A DNA stretch of 39,421 nucleotides from the NCBI GenBank assembly GCA_027083925.1, contig JALWMK010000130.1, forward strand, positions 1-39,421, given 5' to 3'. Position numbers and translations under genes: made by a program. Origin of the DNA: Sedimenticola sp. (GTDB lineage: Bacteria > Pseudomonadota > Gammaproteobacteria > Chromatiales > Chromatiaceae). Numbering within the stretch: the first letter of the stretch is position 1; the number at the start of each line of letters is the position of its first letter. Below are positions 30,980-39,421 of this stretch, in pieces. The notes beneath the pieces were generated by a model. The model saw nothing but the letters and a program-made list of their open reading frames with translations. It was not told the origin of the DNA and searched no databases.

Positions 30980-32205
30980 TTGGTCACCCTCTCTGGTACT
31001 GGTTTGGTCTTGTCCATCTTGCTGTAGATAGGCATCGCCAGGAAGAAAACGAAGTACAGTATGGTGCAAATCTGCGACATCAGGGTTCCCATGGGCGTAG
31101 GCGCCAACATGCCAAGATAACCCAGGATGATAAACACTACCACGAACATGGCAATCATACCCTTGAAGATGGGGCCTTTGTAGCGAATGGACTTCACCGG
31201 ACTCTTGTCCAGCCATGGCAGGAAGAACAGCACCGCAATGGCGGCACCCATGGCGATGACACCCCAGACCTGGGTGCCGGCAAAACTCGGCACCGCACGC
31301 AAAATTGCATAGAAGGGGGTGAAATACCACACCGGCGCAATATGCTCGGGTGTCTTCAGCGGGTTTGCCGGCTCAAAGTTTGGCGGCTCCAGGAAGTAGC
31401 CTCCCATTTCCGGCATGAAAAACACCACGGCCAGAAACAGGATCAGGAAGCCGATCACTCCGGCAATGTCCTTCACGCTGTAATACGGATGAAAGGGAAT
31501 GCCGTCAGCAGGTGCGGTATCGCTCCATTTGTTGCCTTTGGGTCCTTTCTTGATCTCGATGCCGTCAGGATTGTTGGAGCCAACCTTGTGCAGCGCCACG
31601 ATATGTACGAACACCAGGGCAGCGAGAATAAACGGCAGCAGGAAGTGCAAGGCGAAGAATCGGTTCAGGGTAGCGTCGGAGATGACGAAATCACCACGAA
31701 TCCAGATGGACAGATCCTCACCAATCACGGGAATCGCAGCAAACAGGTTAATGATAACCTGGGCGCCCCAGTAGGACATCTGTCCCCAAGGCAACAGGTA
31801 GCCCATGAAAGCAGTCGCCATCATCGCAACATAGATGATCATGCCGATGATCCACAGCAGCTCCCGGGGCTTGCGGTAGGAACCATACATCAGCCCGCGG
31901 AACATGTGCAGATAGATCACCACGAAAAATGCCGAAGCCCCAGTGGAATGCAGGTAGCGGATCAGCCAGCCCCAGTTCACATCCCGCATGATGTATTCGA
32001 CGGAGGCAAAGGCCAGGGTTGCATCCGGCTTGTAGGACATAGCCAGCCAGATACCGGTAACGATCTGATTCACCAGCACCAACATCGCCAGGGAACCAAA
32101 AAAGTACCAGAAATTGAAGTTCTTGGGCGCGTAGTATTGCGCCAGATGCTCGTTCCACACTTTGGTCGCAGGAAAGCGCTCATCAATCCAGGTCATGAAA
32201 CTCAT
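30976..32205 (-). CDS. petB: Ubiquinol-cytochrome c reductase, cytochrome b subunit
   Basis: Core quinone-oxidising and -reducing subunit of complex III. The 409-residue protein has eight spans. The four heme ligands are His86, His100, His187 and His201, with the classical 14-residue spacing in both pairs. The Qo-site motif usually written PEWY is here PVWY (HIAPVWYF), a variant known from some beta- and gammaproteobacteria. The start overlaps the Rieske gene by 4 bases. The gene is named for the bc1 complex; a b6f complex is excluded because the b subunit is full length, not split. Confidence 0.97.
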   Translation of the reverse strand: MSFMTWIDERFPATKVWNEHLAQYYAPKNFNFWYFFGSLAMLVLVNQIVTGIWLAMSYKPDATLAFASVEYIMRDVNWGWLIRYLHSTGASAFFVVIYLHMFRGLMYGSYRKPRELLWIIGMIIYVAMMATAFMGYLLPWGQMSYWGAQVIINLFAAIPVIGEDLSIWIRGDFVISDATLNRFFALHFLLPFILAALVFVHIVALHKVGSNNPDGIEIKKGPKGNKWSDTAPADGIPFHPYYSVKDIAGVIGFLILFLAVVFFMPEMGGYFLEPPNFEPANPLKTPEHIAPVWYFTPFYAILRAVPSFAGTQVWGVIAMGAAIAVLFFLPWLDKSPVKSIRYKGPIFKGMIAMFVVVFIILGYLGMLAPTPMGTLMSQICTILYFVFFLAMPIYSKMDKTKPVPERVTK

Positions 32206-32798
32206 GCTGCACCTCCATCATCTTCACCGATGATCACTACCGTATCAGACAGGTATTTGTGTATTGGTATCACCAGGTTCGTGGGGGCAGGCACCCCTTG
32301 GTACACGCGGGCGGACAGGTCAAAACGTGACCCGTGACAGACGCAGAAGAAACCGCCTTTCCAGTCTTCACCAAGATCTGCCGGACCAATTTCAGGCCGG
32401 TAGGAAGGCGAGCAGCCCAGATGGGTGCAGATACCTACGGCTATCAGGTATTCCGGCTTGATAGAGCGGTGGTAATTCTTGCAGTATTCGGGTTGCTGGG
32501 GGACTTCGGAATCCGGGTCAAGCAGGTGTGCAGTGTCTTCCTTGAGTGATTTCAGGGTTTCTTCGGTACGACGCACCACCCAACATACCTTGCCCCGCCA
32601 TTTGGCGGTCATCATCGCCCCTGGTTCAAGCTTACTGATGTCAACGGTTTCCGGAGCGCCCAGGGCTTTGGCCCGGGCACTGGGTTGCCAGTAACTGAGA
32701 AAAGGGACGAGAGCAAAGCCCGCGCCTACCGCGCCAAGTCCAGCAGTTGCTGTAATCAGCATGCGGCGTTTTTTTAGATCCACGCCTTGTGAGCTCAT
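32202..32798 (-). CDS. petA: Ubiquinol-cytochrome c reductase, Rieske iron-sulfur subunit
   Basis: Takes the first electron from quinol at the Qo site. The 198-residue protein begins with a twin-arginine signal-anchor (KKRRML then a hydrophobic run to about residue 35), which usually stays uncleaved. The 2Fe-2S ligands are in CTHLGC (Cys124, His126, Cys129) and FCVCHGS (Cys154, His155), with Cys152 part of the motif. It is first in the operon, downstream of a candidate promoter at 32904-32932. Confidence 0.97.
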   Translation of the reverse strand: MSSQGVDLKKRRMLITATAGLGAVGAGFALVPFLSYWQPSARAKALGAPETVDISKLEPGAMMTAKWRGKVCWVVRRTEETLKSLKEDTAHLLDPDSEVPQQPEYCKNYHRSIKPEYLIAVGICTHLGCSPSYRPEIGPADLGEDWKGGFFCVCHGSRFDLSARVYQGVPAPTNLVIPIHKYLSDTVVIIGEDDGGAA

Positions 32799-32854
32799 GG
32801 ATGGAATACCCCCAGTAGCAATTAAAAATTCGGGTTCGGGGCCAGGTAAAATGC

Positions 32855-32903
32855 CCCCCGGCCTTCAGGACAAACCAGCTTTATATCCTGAAGATAACGG
32901 GGG
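32855..32903 (-). other. Long inverted repeat between the NIF3-family gene and petA
   Basis: The arms CCCCCG/CGGGGG and CTTCAGGA/TCCTGAAG stack around a 15-base loop with a small internal loop. It could end NIF3 transcription or shape the petABC leader. Its outer arm abuts the candidate petA -10. No long T tract follows. Confidence 0.5.
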
Positions 32904-32932
32904 ATTTTCACCTAATCAGGCCATTTGGTCAA
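32904..32932 (-). promoter_or_regulatory. Candidate sigma70 promoter of petABC
   Basis: On the minus strand TTGACC (32927-32932) and GAAAAT (32904-32909) lie 17 bases apart. The -35 matches five of six consensus bases and the -10 four. The implied leader is about 100 bases. Confidence 0.45.
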
Positions 32933-32963
32933 GATCGGTTCACAGCAAATTTTACCGTCCTGG

Positions 32964-33710
32964 CTAAACCGGATTAAAAACATCGATAAACTGGTGTTTT
33001 ATATCGAATTTGTTTTCCAGCTCCACTCCCAGAGCCTGGATGCCATAGCGTTCGGTTGCGTGATGACCCGCTGCAATAAAGTGGATTCCGCGTTCGGCAG
33101 CGATATGAAAACTGCTTTCTGACGCCTCGCCGGTGAGATAAGCATCGAAGCCCAGATCCGCCGCTTTTGCCACCCATGCCTGGGCACCGCCGGTGCACCA
33201 GGCCAGGCGATGCACGCCATGCTCCCCACCCGGCAACAGCAGCGGTTCACGCCCGGTACACCCCTGGATTCGCGCCAGCAAGACGTCCACAGCCAGTTCG
33301 GCGGGAAACACCCCTCCCCAAAGCAGCTCTTCGCCTACCGGCCTGGAATCAGAACAACCCAGTAATGCCCCCAGGCGTGCGTTGTTGCCCAGTTCCTCGT
33401 GGGCGTCCAGGGGCAAATGGTAGGCGGCGAGGCTCATATTTGATGCATACAGCGCCCGCACGCGCCGTCCCTTCATGCCTGCCAGCGGAGCAGCTTCGTT
33501 CTTCCAGAAATATCCATGATGCACCAGCAGCAGATCCGCCTTCATTTCCACAGCCGCTTCGATAAGCGCCAGACTGGCTGTCACCCCGGTAACAATGCGC
33601 TCGATCTTCTGCGATGCCTCCACCTGCAAACCATTGGGACAGTAGTCTTCAAAACGGTCGATAGCAAGGCGCGCATCACAATAATCGATTATTTCGTACA
33701 GCGCTGTCAT
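32964..33710 (-). CDS. NIF3-like dinuclear metal-centre protein (DUF34)
   Basis: A 248-residue member of the widespread NIF3 family, which forms hexameric toroids with a two-metal site. Related proteins are proposed to act as GTP cyclohydrolase 1 type 2 or in metal handling, but a physiological role is not settled. Metal-binding residues lie in LLVHHGYFW (two His), YHLPLDAH (His and Asp) and, near the C-terminus, AGHHATERYG. The ATG at 33710 gives the family start MTALYEIIDYCD; the open frame upstream enters the divergent protease region. It is divergent from the DegS-like gene, with 45 bases between. Confidence 0.92.
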   Translation of the reverse strand: MTALYEIIDYCDARLAIDRFEDYCPNGLQVEASQKIERIVTGVTASLALIEAAVEMKADLLLVHHGYFWKNEAAPLAGMKGRRVRALYASNMSLAAYHLPLDAHEELGNNARLGALLGCSDSRPVGEELLWGGVFPAELAVDVLLARIQGCTGREPLLLPGGEHGVHRLAWCTGGAQAWVAKAADLGFDAYLTGEASESSFHIAAERGIHFIAAGHHATERYGIQALGVELENKFDIKHQFIDVFNPV

Positions 33711-33755
33711 GGCATTGTCCGTGGAGGAAAAAGCACATGGTAGAATGTTGCCGTC

Positions 33756-34889
<1,134 letters not shown>

Positions 34890-34902
34890 CCCTCTTCACA
34901 AC

Positions 34903-35526
34903 ATGCAAAGACCCGCATACCCACACAAAAGAGAAATCGCCCTTTGGCTGGGCATCTACACCTTGGTATTGCTGTGGTCCGCCATCGCCCCCAAGGACAG
35001 GTTCATCTGGTTTCTGGAAGTGGCCCCTGCACTCATCGGGCTGGTCATCCTCGCCGCCACCTACCGCGCATTTCCCTTCACCCGCCTTACCTACTGGCTG
35101 ATACTCATCCACTGCATCATTCTCATGGTGGGAGGGCACTACACTTATGCAGAAGTCCCGCTGTTCGACTGGATCAGGGAAGCCTTTGGCCAGCAGCGCA
35201 ACAACTATGACAAGGTCGGGCATCTGGCCCAGGGGTTCATCCCCGCCGCAATTGCCCGGGAACTGCTGTTGCGGCTGGAGATCATTCAGGGAAAGGCCTG
35301 GCTGAATTTTCTTGTGATCTGCTTTGTGCTGGCCCTGAGCGCGTTTTATGAGATGATCGAGTGGTGGGTGGCCGTGGCCAATGGCGACGGTGCGGCGGCG
35401 TTTCTCGCCACCCAAGGCTATGTGTGGGATACGCAATCGGATATGTTCATGGCTCTGATTGGCGGTGCCGCGGCTCTCATTATTGTTGCTCCCTGGCAGG
35501 ACAGGCAGCTTTCGGGTCACTCCTGA
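34903..35526 (+). CDS. DUF2238 family membrane protein (YjdF-like)
   Basis: A 207-residue inner-membrane protein with about six predicted spans. Family features are GGHYTYAEVPLFDWI, NNYDKVGHLAQGF, SAFYEMIEWWVA and YVWDTQSDMFMALIG, all rich in conserved polar residues next to the membrane. The function is unknown. It starts 13 bases after the protease stop and is probably cotranscribed. Its 3' end overlaps the convergent gene by 10 bases. Confidence 0.92.
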   Translation: MQRPAYPHKREIALWLGIYTLVLLWSAIAPKDRFIWFLEVAPALIGLVILAATYRAFPFTRLTYWLILIHCIILMVGGHYTYAEVPLFDWIREAFGQQRNNYDKVGHLAQGFIPAAIARELLLRLEIIQGKAWLNFLVICFVLALSAFYEMIEWWVAVANGDGAAAFLATQGYVWDTQSDMFMALIGGAAALIIVAPWQDRQLSGHS

Positions 35527-36038
35527 TACCAGTCCTCAGGGCCGGAGCAGGCCAACAACTGCGGCGTCTGGCCGCCCTCCCCCTTCAGCAGGAACAGCAC
35601 CGACCCCGGCGTTCTCCCTCCACCCACAAGACGCTCCAGGCAACCGGCCGGCAACAGTAGCACCTGATTGCCCCGGCCCAGCCCGGAGATTCGCTCCGGT
35701 AGAGCGGAATCGCAGGCTTTCAGCCAGGGAAGAATCTGTGGCGGCTGGCCGAACGCCCCTTTTGTCTCCGGATCGGCGGCGAGCAGGCTGTAGTCCCCGG
35801 GCAACACCCTTGCCAAGCCCGCTGCTACAGGCGCTCCATCATCGGCGGACGACATCAATGCGATGATCCGTCCCTTCTGCCAATAGCGCTGCAACTGATT
35901 CCTGGTTACAGGCTCCGAGATACTGTTTCGGCATGCGGCATCCTGGTTGTGGTAGAAATACCAGCCAGTGAAAACCAGCATCAGCACCAACAGAACGATG
36001 CTGGTCCAGTACAGCAGGGGAAAGCGTCCCTTAGCCAT
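35517..36038 (-). CDS. Uncharacterised membrane-anchored protein downstream of hisC
   Basis: I do not recognise this 173-residue protein. It has a single membrane span near the N-terminus (about 10-28) and then a probably periplasmic domain with two or three short hydrophobic strands (RIIALMSSA, NQVLLLPAG, GSVLFLLKG) and four cysteines (35, 109, 137 and 164 approximately). The start has AGGAG five bases upstream and overlaps the end of hisC by 8 bases, so translation is likely coupled to the histidine operon, although nothing suggests a histidine-pathway role. Codon use looks like that of the neighbours. Confidence 0.8.
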   Translation of the reverse strand: MAKGRFPLLYWTSIVLLVLMLVFTGWYFYHNQDAACRNSISEPVTRNQLQRYWQKGRIIALMSSADDGAPVAAGLARVLPGDYSLLAADPETKGAFGQPPQILPWLKACDSALPERISGLGRGNQVLLLPAGCLERLVGGGRTPGSVLFLLKGEGGQTPQLLACSGPEDWYQE

Positions 36039-37116
36039 GATAGCTCCTCACCAGCTCCAGCAACCGGCCGTTCTCATCCGGCTTGCCCACGGTAAAACGC
36101 AGGCAATCATCCAGCAGCGGATGGCTGCCATGGAGTTTCTTCACCAGCACACCATTTTTCAGCAAGTGGTCGAACAGCCCCAGGGCCCGGCCTGGGGCGG
36201 TGCGCACCAGCAGGAAATTGGCCCGGGATGGCCAGCATTGGATGCCATCGATTCCTTCCAGGGCAGGGAACAGCCGCTCCCGTTCCTGGCGGATATTCGC
36301 CGTCTGCTCATCCAGCACATCATGGTGCTCCATGGCGAAGCGGGCAGTTTCCTGGGTAAGTACATTGATGTTGTATGGCATGCGCAGCTTGTCGATCTGC
36401 TCCAGCCAGGCGGGCGGCCCGGCCAGCATTCCCAGACGCAGGCCCGCCAGGCCCAACTTGGAAACCGTGCGCATCACCAACAGGTTGTCATGCTGACCAA
36501 GGCGGGACATGAAGCTGGCTTCGGCAAAGGGGGCATAGGCTTCATCCACCACCACCAGCCCGGGCGCGGCCTCCAGCACCGCAAGAACATCTTCTTCGGC
36601 AAACAGGTTGCCCGTGGGGTTGTTGGGACAGGCGAGGAATATCAGCGCAGGGGCGGTTTCTTCAATAGCCTTGCGCAGGGCGGGCATATCCAGTGAGAAA
36701 TCACCGGCATTCAGGGGGATGCCCGTATAATTCATGCCGCACCAGATCGCGATCATGCGGTACATGATGAACCCCGGCTCTACCGACAGGATGCTACGTC
36801 CCGGCCCGCTCACGGCCATGGCCAGCATCTGGATGATTTCATCCGAGCCATTACCCAGCAACACCGCCATCTCATCCGGCACCTCCATGGCCTGCCGCAA
36901 CTGCACGGCCAATGCTCCCGCCTGCGGATCAGGATAGCGGTTCACATCTACCTTATGCAGCACAGACAGCCATTCCTGGCGCAGGTCTTCGGGCCAGATC
37001 CAGGGGTTTTCCATGGCATCAAGCTTGATCAGGCCAGATGCATCTGCCACATGGTAGGCTGTCAGGGCCTGTATCTCCGGACGAACCCAGTCTCTTATCA
37101 ACCCGTATACGGTCAC
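36031..37116 (-). CDS. hisC: Histidinol-phosphate aminotransferase HisC
   Basis: PLP enzyme converting imidazole-acetol phosphate and glutamate to histidinol phosphate. The 361-residue protein shows LDAMENPW near the N-terminus, [24 protein letters not shown] and the PLP lysine Lys220 in [11 protein letters not shown]. The start is a GTG overlapping the hisD stop as GTGA. The order murA-hisG-hisD-hisC is common in gammaproteobacteria with a split his pathway. Confidence 0.97.
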   Translation of the reverse strand: MTVYGLIRDWVRPEIQALTAYHVADASGLIKLDAMENPWIWPEDLRQEWLSVLHKVDVNRYPDPQAGALAVQLRQAMEVPDEMAVLLGNGSDEIIQMLAMAVSGPGRSILSVEPGFIMYRMIAIWCGMNYTGIPLNAGDFSLDMPALRKAIEETAPALIFLACPNNPTGNLFAEEDVLAVLEAAPGLVVVDEAYAPFAEASFMSRLGQHDNLLVMRTVSKLGLAGLRLGMLAGPPAWLEQIDKLRMPYNINVLTQETARFAMEHHDVLDEQTANIRQERERLFPALEGIDGIQCWPSRANFLLVRTAPGRALGLFDHLLKNGVLVKKLHGSHPLLDDCLRFTVGKPDENGRLLELVRSYHG

Positions 37117-38414
37117 AGTTTGAGACGATACTCGGCGGAGCGGGCATGGGCCGTCAGACCTTCACCCCTTGCCAGTATGGAAGCCGTGCGGCCCAAGGTG
37201 TCCGCACCATCCCCGGATGCCATGATCAGGCTGGTGCGCTTCTGGAAGTCGTAGACGCCCAGGGGCGAGCTGAAGCGCGCCGTACGTGAGGTAGGCAGCA
37301 CGTGATTGGGGCCAGCACAGTAATCCCCCAGGGGTTCTGATGTGTAGCGCCCCATGAAAATGGCGCCAGCGTGGCGAATCTTGCGCGCATACTCCCGGGG
37401 GTCATCCATGGACAGCTCCAGATGTTCCGGGGCGATGTGATTGGCAATCTCCGCAGCTTCATCCAGATCTGCAACCCGGATCAGGATCCCCCTGTCCTTG
37501 AGGGCGGCGGCAATGATGTCCCGGCGCTCCATGCCCGGCAACAGTTCATCAATAGCCGCTGCCACTCTCTCGATGAAGCCGGCATCCGGACACAACAGGA
37601 TGGATTGCGCATCCTCATCATGCTCCGCCTGGGAAAACAGATCCATGGCCACCCACCGGGGATCGGTGCGGCCATCGCAGATGATGAGTATCTCCGACGG
37701 CCCCGCCACCATGTCGATGCCCACCTGGCCAAACACGGCGCGCTTGGCCGTGGCCACATAGATATTGCCCGGCCCCACGACCTTGTCCACCGGGGGTATG
37801 ATTTCCGTGCCATACGCCAGGGCGGCAACTGCCTGGGCGCCACCGATGGCGAACACCCGGTTCACTCCGGACACATAGGCCGCAGCAAACACCAGTTCGT
37901 TGACTTCACCACCGGGGGTGGGCACCACCATGATCAACTCCGCCACACCGGCCACTTTTGCGGGAATCGCATTCATGAGCACAGAAGATGGATAGGCAGC
38001 CTTGCCGCCAGGCACATACAGCCCCACCCGGTCCAGTGGCGTCACCTGCTGCCCCAACAAGCTGCCATCTGCCTCTGCGTATTCCCAGGCTCCTATCTTT
38101 TGCCGCTCGGCATAGCTGCGGATGCGCGCTGCCGCATGCTCCAGAGCCTGCTGCTGTTCTGCAGGAACGGCATTCCATGCCAGCTCCAGGCGATCCTGGG
38201 GAATTTCCAGATCAGCCGCTGTGGCAGCCTGCCAGCCATCGAAACGATTGGTGAATTCCAGCAAGGCGGCATCGCCTTCGCTGCGAATCCGGGCAATGAT
38301 GTGATTTACCGTATCATTGACCGCTGTGTCAGAAACACTGTCCCAGGCCAGCAACGCATCGAGCCGCTCCCGGAAATCAGCTGCCTCTGTATCGAGCATG
38401 CCTATCTCAGCCAT
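37113..38414 (-). CDS. hisD: Histidinol dehydrogenase HisD
   Basis: Zinc enzyme carrying out the last two NAD-dependent oxidations to histidine. From ATG 38414 it has 433 residues, normal for HisD. Typical segments are [48 protein letters not shown] and [13 protein letters not shown], which contain the zinc and substrate ligands. The ATG lies 8 bases before the end of hisG. A second ATG five codons on is possible, and an open frame 15 codons upstream lies inside hisG. Confidence 0.97.
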   Translation of the reverse strand: MAEIGMLDTEAADFRERLDALLAWDSVSDTAVNDTVNHIIARIRSEGDAALLEFTNRFDGWQAATAADLEIPQDRLELAWNAVPAEQQQALEHAAARIRSYAERQKIGAWEYAEADGSLLGQQVTPLDRVGLYVPGGKAAYPSSVLMNAIPAKVAGVAELIMVVPTPGGEVNELVFAAAYVSGVNRVFAIGGAQAVAALAYGTEIIPPVDKVVGPGNIYVATAKRAVFGQVGIDMVAGPSEILIICDGRTDPRWVAMDLFSQAEHDEDAQSILLCPDAGFIERVAAAIDELLPGMERRDIIAAALKDRGILIRVADLDEAAEIANHIAPEHLELSMDDPREYARKIRHAGAIFMGRYTSEPLGDYCAGPNHVLPTSRTARFSSPLGVYDFQKRTSLIMASGDGADTLGRTASILARGEGLTAHARSAEYRLKL

Positions 38415-39045
38415 CAACCGCCTCCGAAAGCGCTTCCACCAGCGCAATGATGGTTTCATGTTTCATTTTCCAGCTGGCCTTGTTCACCACCAGGCGGGAA
38501 CTGATGTCCATGACAAACTCCAGGGGCACCAGGCCGTTGGCTTTGAGGGTATTGCCGCTCTCCACCAGATCCACGATGAGATCGGACAGGCCCACCAGGG
38601 GCGCCAGCTCCATGGAGCCGTAGAGCTTGATGATCTCCACCTGCTGTCCCTTGGCGGCAAAATGCCGCTTGGCCGCCTTGACGTACTTGGTGGCGATGCG
38701 CAGGCGCTGCCCGTCCAGGCTGGCGTCGGGATGGCCGGCTACCATGAGCCGGCATTTGGCGATCTGCAAATCGAGGGGCTCATACAGCCCTTCACCGCCG
38801 TGCTCCACCAAGGTGTCTTTGCCGGTCACCCCCAGATCCGCCGCCCCCCATTGCACATAGGTGGGCACATCCGTGGCACGAATCAGCACCACCTTCAGCG
38901 CATCGATATTGGTGTCCAGGATCAGCTTGCGGCTGGTATCCGGGTCATCACGCAATTCGATTCCGATCTTCGCCAGCATTGGCAAAGTGTCCTTGAGTAT
39001 GCGCCCCTTGGGCAGGGCAATGGTTATGGGTGATTTAAATTCCAT
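38407..39045 (-). CDS. hisG: ATP phosphoribosyltransferase catalytic subunit HisG, short form
   Basis: First step of histidine synthesis, joining ATP and PRPP. The 212-residue length marks the short form (HisG-S), which lacks the C-terminal regulatory domain and normally needs HisZ; no hisZ is in the window. Motifs include [18 protein letters not shown] and the PRPP-binding [13 protein letters not shown]. The ATG at 39045 has AAGAG eight bases upstream; a GTG three codons earlier is also in frame. It follows murA by 11 bases. Confidence 0.97.
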   Translation of the reverse strand: MEFKSPITIALPKGRILKDTLPMLAKIGIELRDDPDTSRKLILDTNIDALKVVLIRATDVPTYVQWGAADLGVTGKDTLVEHGGEGLYEPLDLQIAKCRLMVAGHPDASLDGQRLRIATKYVKAAKRHFAAKGQQVEIIKLYGSMELAPLVGLSDLIVDLVESGNTLKANGLVPLEFVMDISSRLVVNKASWKMKHETIIALVEALSEAVDG

Positions 39046-39056
39046 TGGTTCCACTC

Positions 39057-39421
<365 letters not shown>

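Overview
This window is most likely chromosomal DNA from a gammaproteobacterium. Three gene neighbourhoods are typical of that class: murA-hisG-hisD-hisC beside a DegS/AlgW-type protease, petABC followed by sspA-sspB, and thiS-thiG-trmB. The type II secretion genes run E-F-G-H-I-J-K-L-M-N-D, the order known from Xanthomonas xps. A Chromatiales-like or sulfur-oxidising relative is a guess from overall resemblance; nothing here fixes the genus. Nearly every stretch is coding and most genes sit in tight operons with ATGA, TGATG or TAATG overlaps.

Layout. (1) 1-2829 is a surface-polysaccharide segment: the tail of an unidentified protein converges on a minus-strand operon of an alkaline-phosphatase-superfamily enzyme, an ABC-2 permease and an ABC ATPase. 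(2) 2863-6565 holds three exported proteins in separate transcription units: a parvulin-type prolyl isomerase, a cysteine-paired secreted protein and a 479-residue secreted protein with its own promoter and terminator. (3) 6796-20922 is one long minus-strand run. It starts with a polyprenyl-phosphate sugar-1-phosphate transferase and a WbpM/CapD-type nucleotide-sugar dehydratase, continues through eleven type II secretion genes ending in the secretin gspD, and closes with a small lipoprotein gene overlapping gspD. (4) 20956-23094 holds an ammonium transporter gene, a 588-base gene-free gap and a tRNA-Gly/tRNA-Met operon. (5) 23103-29040 holds an acyl-CoA synthetase, a plus-strand thiS-thiG-trmB-fetA-fetB run and two small membrane proteins. 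(6) 29059-32798 encodes SspB, SspA and the three subunits of the cytochrome bc1 complex. (7) 32964-39421 holds a NIF3-family gene, a DegS-like protease, a DUF2238 membrane protein, an unknown membrane protein, hisC, hisD, hisG and the 3' part of murA.

How the parts fit. The priming transferase, dehydratase, ABC exporter and phosphatase-superfamily enzyme could all serve one surface glycan. The two secreted proteins and the periplasmic isomerase next to the secretion operon are plausible clients or helpers of that secretion system, which is inference from position and signal peptides only. The rest is housekeeping: respiration, histidine, thiamine thiazole, tRNA and peptidoglycan synthesis, and envelope stress.

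The least ordinary part is the 22277-22864 gap. It holds an intrinsic terminator with no gene in front of it, a 53-bp tandem repeat whose hairpins display AGGGAT loops like CsrA/RsmA binding sites, and a 160-bp inverted-repeat element flanked by a 5-bp direct repeat, which looks like a MITE. The lipoprotein gene coupled to gspD is a candidate secretin pilotin. I found no clearly novel multi-gene system.
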